Below are positions 55,940 through 64,000 of a stretch of DNA of 64,000 bases, piece by piece (the first letter of the stretch is position 1; the number at the start of each line of letters is the position of its first letter). The notes beneath the pieces are model-generated. The model made no database searches. It was not told where the DNA came from and worked only from the letters and a program-made list of their open reading frames with translations. The DNA is taken from contig VCCP01000004.1 in the NCBI GenBank assembly GCA_005765155.1, positions 4,216,001 to 4,280,000 of the forward strand, written 5' to 3'. Made by a program: the position numbers and the translations under genes. The stretch is from Zelopaecilomyces penicillatus. Taxonomy: Eukaryota; Ascomycota; Sordariomycetes; Hypocreales; Pseudodiploosporaceae.

Positions 55940-57790
55940 GCCGACAAGACTGTCAGTAGTGGGTTTCTTTATAGCAGTGGAGAAGGTCGAACGAGGGGGA
56001 ACCACGATGTGAATTTCAGAAAGGAACACCGGTTGCCATTGTTTGGCTTGAATCAAACTCCATTTCGACGTTCAAATTTCTCTATTCTACGCAGATGTCA
56101 TCCATCAGTCATGTGTGAAAGCAGGTGGCTCCTCGCTGGGGCTGAGGGCGCCAGCGGATGATTCATGAGCGCGGCGTTTGTTTTTTGAGACTTGGGTTAC
56201 ACACATTCGATATAGGATTGAAAATAGATCGGGGAAACAATCAAAAGCAGTATGCTCTGTACACTGAAACTATTCAAGTCTGTTGGTTAAGGCTTGCTTT
56301 GAAGTAAAAACCATCTCGGCCGAGTTTCGTATCTCTGTGATAAAGAAACGTTCTACTGAGCTGATAGTGCAAGGGGGTTCCCAGTTCCTGTTGTATTATT
56401 TTAGTCCTAGTAGGTGGCCAACGGTGCCGTACTATAACTGACCAATTCAACTCATGGGTAGTGAGGTGAGACCCAATGACGTCGCCGGCTCCAATAGGGT
56501 CTTTGGGCAACACTGTTGGTTGATGTCGACCAGAGTGCCAACTGAACAGACACTTCCACTATCAATGAACGGTGATTCTGGATAAGTTGGGCAGGGGGAC
56601 GTAAACATCCGCTACCACAGACACATTGATTTCGTATCCAACACGTCAATTATGGATATCAAAGCACTAGTATAACAATAACCCGAGGAACGTAGTCGAC
56701 GGTGAGAGTATAAGCGGTGGCCTCCGCTCCTGAGACTTAATCCCATAGAGATAGAGACACATGGGTGCCAAGGCAGTAAGCACGACAACCTTGGAGATGA
56801 TTTTCATTCCTCCACTTTGCATTTACTTGTTGGCTCGTCTTCGCGGATCACGGATGTCAACAAACGAGGGGGCGGTGGAAAACTCAAGGAACTTTTGAGT
56901 GCATTCCCCCCTCGTGCTGGTAGTGCTCGTATCTCTTCCGTCTCCCATGAATAAGATACGCGTCGTCGTACCTGTATCCGTTGGTGATGCGTGTATAGAA
57001 AGGATTTTATTACAACTACATTCCTCGTATTGATTGCCAGGCCGTGCCTGTGCAGAGGGACACGAGGTGCTGGCAATGAGACCTAATGACGTCGCTGGGT
57101 AGCATGGATGCACAGCGTACAGTACAGTGGGCGTAGGCGATCATCATTCCAACGACCTTTCCAGCAGTGCATGTCAGGGGTCCAACCAAGCAAATCAGGG
57201 TACCATCAGTGGCTCGTACACGCTGTAAATACCTACCGAGTTCCGGTACTTGTGATTCAGGGGCCCGTGCTGATTGCCAGATCAGCGTTGGCGATGCTCC
57301 GGCACTGTTTGCCAAGCTTGGCATTCATGCAAATGCCCATCAGTCAGTCATCGTCACATCTAGGGAGGACGGGACGGACGGCAATGACGGATCAACAGGC
57401 GGGATCGAAATGGGGGGAAAAGACCATAGCTCTTGTCGGTTACTAGAGGTGACTGACGGCACTTTGTGTTACGCAAACAGAGGCAAACTTGGCACAGGGG
57501 GCAATGGTAGGTAAGGTACTGTGTATTACCTCACCTGTAGGAGCTGTATAAAGAGGCTGGGCTGTCGCACCATGCAAACAGGAGGCTGGGATAGTATCGC
57601 CAGTCACCAAGTCACAACCACTACCACAACTCAGCACCAGCCTACCTACAAAGCATTTCAATCGAAGCTCTTTTTCTCCATCTTCCCAGACCCTTCGCTA
57701 CGCTTTCCTACCTTGGCATCCAAGACATACCATCTAAAACAAACCCACCATACATAACCTATACCTCGAAATCTTCATCGATCCGGCATC
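55940..57790. other. 1.85-kb gene-free stretch
   Basis: This runs between rpb6 and the small secreted protein. Frames up to 115 codons lack family resemblance or domains. The final 150 bp are CA- and CT-rich, typical of a fungal leader. No tRNA or repeat is seen. Confidence 0.45.
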
Positions 57791-58273
57791 ATGAAGTTCT
57801 CTACTTTTATCGCCGCCACACTATCATCAGCCATGGCTGTCTCTGCATCTCCCATCCAGAAGCGTCAAGTCGGAGGCGTAAGTCTTTATCATTGTTTTTC
57901 TCTTCTCATAGTCCCCAATACATTCTCAGCTAACGTCTGTTTGTTACTTTTGCAGGTCCTCATCTGCACTGGCGCAAATGCAACTGGAACCTGCGAACAC
58001 AACGTCTACGAGCTCGACAAGTGCCACCAACTCGCAAAACCTTTCTACCGTAGCGTCAACACCTTTGCCCCAGACGGAGAGGATTTCTTCTGTTTCCCAC
58101 GTGTTGGAAACTGCGGCGACATCTGCACCAGTCCTACTGGCTGTACTTTTGGTTCTGTCGATTTCAACTACGAACACAAGTACAACCTCTCAGCTATCCA
58201 GTGGGACACTCTCTTCTCTAGCTTTGACTGCCAGAAGAAGGTCAAGCAGACCGAATACGTACTGCCGGCTTGA
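57791..58273 (+). CDS. Small secreted cysteine-containing protein
   Basis: A 134-residue predicted extracellular protein from exons 57791-57877 and 57956-58273. Residues 1-20 (MKFSTFIAATLSSAMAVSAS) form a signal peptide. PIQKRQ follows, a KR dibasic site typical of a short Kex2-processed propeptide. The mature part begins about QVGGVLICTGANATGTCEHN and contains eight cysteines (ICTG, GTCEH, DKCHQ, FFCFPR, NCGDICTS, GCTF, FDCQK) plus conserved-looking aromatic stretches (YELDKCHQL, FAPDGEDFFCFPR). This resembles a group of small secreted proteins common in plant- and insect-associated ascomycetes, but I cannot give it a function. The intron is 78 nt; read through, the frame stays open, so an unspliced model would wrongly insert 26 residues. 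The rest of the locus gives no hint of role. Confidence 0.8.
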   Translation: MKFSTFIAATLSSAMAVSASPIQKRQVGGVSLYHCFSLLIVPNTFSANVCLLLLQVLICTGANATGTCEHNVYELDKCHQLAKPFYRSVNTFAPDGEDFFCFPRVGNCGDICTSPTGCTFGSVDFNYEHKYNLSAIQWDTLFSSFDCQKKVKQTEYVLPA

Positions 58274-58859
58274 GAGACCGTGTCTGCATGAATATTTCGC
58301 TTAAATTTTGTTCATCACTGACTGGATTATATCTCCGTCCTCCCTTTCCTTCTTCGACGCTTGTATAACTTCGAACGATTTGGGTTTTAATGTTTAAATG
58401 ATTATTTTAATGGTCGAAATGCCAAAGGGCTTTTCCATTGGCCGAGTTTGAAATTATCGGGGCGTTTTGGGCAAGAGATACGGGATAATGATTGAAACGT
58501 GGACGGGCATGAGGATTGAACAATTCGTTATTTGGATGCATTTTGTTCCCTCTGAGGAATCGTGTCGTATGACGACAGTCAATGCTAGAATAGGTGGAGG
58601 GGTGGCAGCTTGGCGGGGTGTCTGGGATGGTGGGGTAATGATCCATGTCGATTCAGCATTACATCAACACCACGTCTTTCAGATAGAGAATAGACATGAA
58701 TACCATCATTTCACCTTGCATCAAGTTTTATCACAAGCTGCTTGTTCCCTTGATATATCATCCATCATAGCACCCTTACAGGCAGATTGATTGCCATTGT
58801 CATTGAACCTTGCTATCTCTAAATATCACCACCACCCACTCATCATCGCCACCTTCATC
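58274..58859. other. Intergenic, leader of formylglutathione hydrolase gene
   Basis: 586 bp; the last 60 bp are CAC/ATC-rich leader sequence. No gene is seen. Confidence 0.5.
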
Positions 58860-59880
58860 ATGGCTTTCACCACCAACGCCTCCATCACCACCTTTGGTGG
58901 CCGCCTCCTCAAGCTCTCTCACCAGTCTGCCACCACCGGCACCTCCATGAACCTCAATCTCTTCCTCCCCGGCAGTGCCTCTACCTCTTCCCCAGCGCCG
59001 CTTCTCGTCTACCTCTCCGGCCTCACCTGCACGCCCGACAACGTCACAGAAAAGGGCTTCCTCCACGCCCACGCCGCCCCGCTCGGCCTCGCCCTTCTCT
59101 ACCCGGACACATCGCCACGAGGAACCGACCTGCCCGGCGAGCACGACTCGTGGGACTTTGGCAGCGCCGCGTCCTTTTACATTGACGCCGCTCGGGACCC
59201 CTGGGCGGCCAACTACCGTATGGAAACGTACCTCACAAAGGAGCTCCCGGGCCTGGTGTTTGAGAACTTTGGCGAACTGGATGCTAAGCGTGTCTCTATC
59301 GCGGGTCATTCTATGGGTGGGCATGGCGCGCTGACGCTGTATCTGAAGAACCCGGGCATGTACAAGAGTGTCAGCGCCTGGGCCCCGATTTCTAACCCGA
59401 GCCAGTGTCCCTGGGGCGAGAAGGCGTTTTCGGGCTATCTTGGTGATGATCGTGAGGAGTGGAAGAAACATGATGCCACTGAGCTTGTAAAGGGGTGGAA
59501 AGAGGGGCCACTTAACTGCCTGATTGATGTGGTATGTTTGAGCATCCTATTCTAAGTATAGCAAGATGTCCAAGGTTTACTGATTACCGCGTTCTCATGC
59601 GGCTTGTGTATAGGGAACTGGAGACAACTTCTACAAGCAGGGACAGCTTCTGCCCGAAAACTTTGAAAAGGCTGCCAAGGAGGCTGGCGTCAACGGAATT
59701 GAAGTCCGCTATCAAGAGGTATGCCCCCCGTTGCCTAGCCCCCCTTTCATCGCCACCAGATAAATAGCCCACAGCTAAAACTCCTATCTACCGTAGGGAT
59801 ACGACCACTCCTACTTCTTCATCTCAACATTTGGAGCCGATCACGTCAAACACGCTGCTAAGTCTCTGGGCTTGTTGTAA
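58860..59880 (+). CDS. S-formylglutathione hydrolase (esterase D family)
   Basis: A 286-residue cytosolic serine hydrolase that splits S-formylglutathione to formate and glutathione, the second step of formaldehyde removal. Exons are 58860-59531, 59614-59718 and 59797-59880, all in phase zero. The start MAFTTNASITTFGGRLLKLS fits the family; the frame is open upstream without another ATG close by. Catalytic residues: nucleophile Ser151 in IAGHSMGGHGAL, Asp228 in DVGTGDNFYKQGQLLPENF and His263 in GYDHSYFFIS. The SWDFGSAASFYIDAARDPW segment is the signature ahead of the nucleophile. The middle exon supplies the Asp and the last exon the His, so correct splicing is needed for activity. The length matches the usual 275-290. 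Confidence 0.96.
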
Positions 59881-60604
59881 ACAATACGCAAATGCAATTG
59901 TTCAAACATAACAAGCAAAAATCGGTGCGAGAAACCTAAGCAAAAATAAAAGGAGGCCCAAACGGTTTAATAGTCATAATCAAATGGGGTGTGTAAGCCA
60001 TATACGATGCCTTGTTGTATATACTGTGTCGGTAGATATGAACCCGAAGGAAGACGACAATTAAAAAAAATACGAAGAGAGAAAATGCTTCAGTCCCCAT
60101 CACACCCAGCCACCCCTTCAAAAAGCATTCCCATCATCCATTATCCACACTCCATATTGGCAGTTTTTCCCCGCATATACAAGGATCCAAACAATAAAAT
60201 GAAGACATGAAGAATGGCTGTGTGAAAAAATGATTGATGGCAGACCAACAAAAATTGAAGGATTGGCGTGGGAAAAATAAAATAAAAACACCTCCCCTTC
60301 CCTTGCCTACCACCCTCAATCATTCATTAAATGAAAAAATCTTTCTCTCTCTCCTTCCCCGTCATATCAAACGCGTGAAACAACACCTTATAAAAACTTT
60401 GATCCTTCTCGGTTCAGCCAGCTGAGTGATTAAGATCAGTTTTAGTCGACAATGTCCACGCAAGACATGATGACCTGACATAATGTTGATGTAGCACATT
60501 TTCTCTTTCTTGTTGGTAGATAATGTCCTTAGACCTTTCAATGTCTTTTAGGAGAAGTTGCACCAGCATCTCTCCTGTACTTCTTTTTTTCCTTTGAAAT
60601 AGTT
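59881..60604. other. Convergent spacer, formylglutathione hydrolase / afi1
   Basis: A 724-bp strongly A/T-rich spacer with several A and T runs. Holds both 3' UTRs. No gene is seen. Confidence 0.5.
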
Positions 60605-63238
60605 TCAACTGATTCTTCTCTCAAACACGGGGCTAAGGCCGTCCTTTTCCAACTTGGCCCGCAACTCTGCTTCGGTTTCCCGGCGAATACGTTTAAACGC
60701 CAGTTTCTCAAACCGGCTGAGACCTTTCCACCAGTGCTGGCCAGCCTCGTGCTCAGCGATGCGCTCTAGGAGATCTGCCGTCTTGACTCTCACTTCACGG
60801 TCCTTGTGGAAGAGGCCGAGTGCAATGTAGAAAAGCCCAGCGTGCGATTCTGGTGCCACGTCGAGCAGCAGGCAGATTTCGTCGTATGAGTGAATGTACT
60901 TTGCCAGTGTTAAATAAATATCTCGACTTTGGGTGGGTGTCAAGCGCTGCATGCGCAGTCGATCATGCATGTGAGCCAAATCTAAACCCTTCAGGGGGCG
61001 GATTGTATATAGCTGGGCGAGATCCTAAACATGCGGAATTAGTTTGATTTTCTATGCAGCCCCCCAACAACACCCGAAGAAATAACTGGCAAAAGGAACA
61101 TACCTGAATATAACTGTAATAGCTGCGAGTATTGCGCCAGCCTTCAATCCTTGTGACATTACCAGCGAGCTCCTTATACTTCGCCGTGTCATCTGCCCAT
61201 ACATAGCCATGGCCACTGGCCCCTGGCAAGGTCATCTCTTGATCTTCACTTCCAATGTACAGGGCGCTCGCGCCATATACACTTTCCTCGAACTGGGCTG
61301 CGATTCTGGTAAACTTCATGACCCAGTCTCGCCATTTGGCACGAACCACTCGCTCGCCATGTCTGGCTGCGATGCTTCTCAACACATCTGCCATAAATGC
61401 ATGATCGCCCGTAAGGTCTTGGTTATTATTAGTTGCCCCGCTTGCAACGTTGGCCAGGGCAGGGTTCTGCTGCTGAAAGTATATCAAGCCTTCAGTGACT
61501 GGAGCGATTTCGATTTTGCTGCTAATCTTGATGCGACCGCTGGGCAAATCGCATAGTATATCCCACCACTCTGGATGGAGCTCAAACGTAGGGTTGGTGA
61601 CTCCTGCGATGAACCCAGGCACATTGAGCAAGTCGTCAATTTTGGTCAAATCAGTATAGGGGAAGGCATGTCGTGTGAAACCTCGAAGCATTCCGCCAGA
61701 CACCAACGCACACGCTGCCAGAACCGCTTCAGCAACCTCCCCAGAAGGCATATTGTGGCCCAGAAATATGATTCTCTTCTGCGTTAACAGGCCATTGACA
61801 AGGACAACAATAGGATGCGTGTTGACCCCGTTGGTCGTCAGATGAGGGTGTAGTATAAATGGTTGTGGTGACTTCACGTGTGACTCTGAAAAGTTTTGTA
61901 TCAACTTAACAAGTGAGAAATCACCCACAGTTTCCGGCATGACGGCTGTAGGCACCTTGATGGGAATAGGTATGCCCTTGTACAAGACTTTGCTCTCAAA
62001 CTCATGTGTATCGCGGGCGACAGAGTAGACCGACTGCTGGCCGCCTTCAACGTGTGCCTTGGTACCCGCCCTAGAGATGCCAGCGGCTTTTGGAGGCGGG
62101 CTACGACTCCTGTCGCAAGATCCATCCAGAGTTTCGCCTCTTTCCTGTGCCATTCGCATCTGAATCATCCTTTCAAACTTCTCGACAAACAGATCTTTGT
62201 TGTCACTTGCCAGCAGCAGATTTCTCTCTAGAAGGCTCAGCCTAGGCATAAGAGAAAGGTCCATCGCATTGACAGCATCGTATAGCATCGAAAGCGTTTC
62301 TGGGACGGGGGACTTGAAGTACTCTTCCAACGCAAGTAAGAGAAGGGGCTAGTCAACGTCAGTTTTCACATTCTCTCTATGCAGACCCCACACAGACACT
62401 CAATACTATGGCATCACAAACTGACCTTGTATATGTGCAAGAAGGAGTGCCGAGTGCAAATAGCCATGGCCCTGACGATTGCCCCACGCTTCACAGTCTT
62501 ATCGTGCTTGGTGTTGACTAGGTTGAGCACGTAGATGAGGGGTGGCCCCTCTCCTCCTTCGGGTTCGCTGTCTGTTGAATCGTCGTCATCAAAGTCCTCA
62601 TCCAGGTCATCCTCGTCATTGTTCGCTTCATCTTCATCGTCACTTTCTGGAACTATGCCAGCAGCCCTGTCCCTCTGCTTTCTCCTCCGTCGTCTCCGTC
62701 TTTCCTTTGCAGAACGCTCCTCGTCCTCTTCTTCCTGGCTGGTGTCCTTGTGTAAGAAGAACATGGTCCAATCCTGGTTTCGAGCGTGTGCCTGATCAGG
62801 TAACATCAACTCTGCCAGCATATTCTCATCTCCAGTTATGGCTACAGGGTACTGGTGTTCCATCACCGGCCCTCGGTCGATATCGAAAGAAGCCACTAAG
62901 ATATATTCGACATGGTTGGTGGTCGCGCTTCGCGGATACTGTGATCGGAGCCTACGTTGCGGGTATGAGTCGGCGTTCACTCGGCGAGGTGCTGAAAGTG
63001 AAGAATGCTGAGAGGATGGCCCGATAGACGGAGTCTTGGATTTGGAACTGGGATCGGATGTGCGGTCTGTGTCGACGGGAAGCATGGGAGATCTGGATGG
63101 ACGCGAGTTTTGTGACATTTGCGAGGGCGAACGTGAGGGTGGGAATGAGGAGAGCGAGGTCTGGCGATCGTGTAAAGAAGCATTGGAGTTATTGTTGACG
63201 CCATTCGCCCGGGACATGTAGGGGAGTGCCGTCGCCAT
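60605..63238 (-). CDS. Afi1-like Arf3-interacting polarity protein (DENN-type)
   Basis: An 825-residue protein from exons 63238-62426, 62348-61104 and 61024-60605, all joined in phase zero. After a Ser/Pro/Arg-rich N-terminus comes the Afi1 docking domain (VEYILVASFDIDRGPVMEHQ YP...), ending with LIYVLNLVNTKHDKTVKRG and CTRHSFLHIYK. A charged insert (Glu/Asp runs and an RRRRRRR stretch) splits this domain. Exon 2 opens PLLLLALEEYF and carries the SPA (stabilisation of polarity axis) domain: NTHPIVVLVNGLLTQKRIIF, GEVAEAVLAACALVSGG and GFIAGVTNPTFE. Exon 3 is a helical tail (DLAQLYTIRPLKGLDL). In yeast Afi1 binds GTP-Arf3 and recruits it to the polarised plasma membrane; the fold belongs to the DENN superfamily. 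The right end faces the window edge, where no further gene is recognisable. Confidence 0.9.
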
Positions 63239-64000
63239 GGTGAAGCATCAATCAACTACTCCGATGAATCAACGTTCTGCTAAGGGCGGCTGGCCAATAT
63301 GCCGATGTTTGACGCTGCTTGGGGCCGTTGCTCGTATATCGTGTATCGGGGGGCTCGTGACGGCTTAGGGATTCGGCTCAACAATGTCCGGACTGGTCGC
63401 CCGTCATGCAATGCAGCAATCGAGCTCAGACCTTGATGCTGAAGTCGCCAGCTTTGAAGATAGCGGAAGACAGATGATGTCGGTTGGCCTGTACCTATCC
63501 AACGGTCTGCTAGGATGGTGCCCGCATCCACCCCACACGCAGGACGGTGTTGAGAGCGGCAGCGGAACGCAGCAGCGTCGCAGACACAGACTGTTTGCCA
63601 GGGGTCGCTATCCGCAGGAGCAAGTGATGCGAGAGGGTATCAATGGGTGTGCGGTCGTGTGCGAGGGGCACCGAGACATGATCTGCTACACTTCCATGTT
63701 GCGACGAGCCTCCTCCTGAATCCGTTAGGACTGAGTAGGGGCACGGTGTGCGCCGTCCCAATGTTATCCAAATACGGAAATTGTGCTGTGAGCGGCTAAC
63801 TCTCTGAACCCTCTCCGCCTACGCACGCTTCTGATTCACTGCTACTCGACCCCTGAATCATGGCCTGGTGGGCTCCTGGGAGCGCTAAAGACAATTGCCC
63901 ATCGCTGCACAAATAGCGCCTTGCCTCTGTTGTTGGCCCCTCCCGCAGGGGCATCCATTGTCCTATATGTGTGTGTGTTCGGACTGGATCCATTGGAAAG
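63239..64000. promoter_or_regulatory. afi1 promoter and window edge
   Basis: About 760 bp upstream of afi1. Frames up to 111 codons have no recognisable features. A GTGTGTGTGT run lies at 63969-63978. Confidence 0.45.

Overview
The window is nuclear DNA of a filamentous ascomycete, most probably a sordariomycete of the order Hypocreales. The evidence is about 23 protein genes with short introns (mostly 50-90 nt, GT..AG with CTAAC/CTGAC-like branch sites), gene-dense stretches alternating with long gene-free stretches, and protein families that are fungal in type: Pex8, Pfs2, Afi1, Zrt3, a Ddr48-like protein and a GPI-anchored secreted protein. There are no operons, CRISPR arrays or insertion sequences, and I recognise no tRNA or rRNA gene. 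Most of the content is conserved housekeeping. Exon joins below were worked out by hand from splice signals, reading phase and family sequence. Phase closes exactly for every multi-exon model given, except the 3' end of the U1-70K gene, which leaves the window.

Layout, left to right: U1-70K (-, cut by the window edge); mitochondrial ribosomal protein of the L51/L43 family (+); triosephosphate isomerase (-); a C2H2 zinc-finger regulator (-); a 5.9-kb gene-free stretch; a conserved protein of unknown function (+); 2.6 kb without a clear gene; a small membrane-protein frame broken by an in-frame TAG (+); Mic10 (-); Urb2 (+); 3-ketodihydrosphingosine reductase (-); NRDE2 (+); phosphoinositide phospholipase C (+); a Ddr48-like repeat protein (-); a secreted protein with four cysteine modules (-); Pex8 (-); a TMEM170-like membrane protein (+); Ste14 (+); a DGAT1/Are-type acyltransferase (-); Pfs2 (+); Nuc1 (-); a GPI-type histidine-rich secreted protein (-); a Zrt3-like zinc transporter (+); TFIIIA (-); Rpb6 (+); a small secreted cysteine protein (+); S-formylglutathione hydrolase (+); and Afi1 (-).

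Several neighbours are divergent pairs on a shared promoter: U1-70K/mrpl51, Mic10/Urb2, Ksr1/NRDE2, Pex8/TMEM170-like, DGAT1/Pfs2 and TFIIIA/Rpb6. The TFIIIA/Rpb6 pair joins the 5S rRNA gene factor to a subunit shared by all three RNA polymerases.

The least ordinary parts are four. (1) A divergent pair at 48.3-52.8 kb couples a secreted protein bearing three C-x-PHGDHWHC boxes with a ZIP zinc transporter. Their 1.9-kb shared upstream region holds four ACCTTG (= CAAGGT) sites and a CCTT/AAGG palindrome, which suggests a zinc-acquisition module. (2) A secreted protein is built of four tandem modules with the pattern C-x5-C...C-x-C. (3) A Ddr48-like tandem-repeat gene carries an exact 137-bp internal duplication and has a CCCCT (STRE-like) cluster upstream. 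(4) A 195-codon frame is broken once by TAG.
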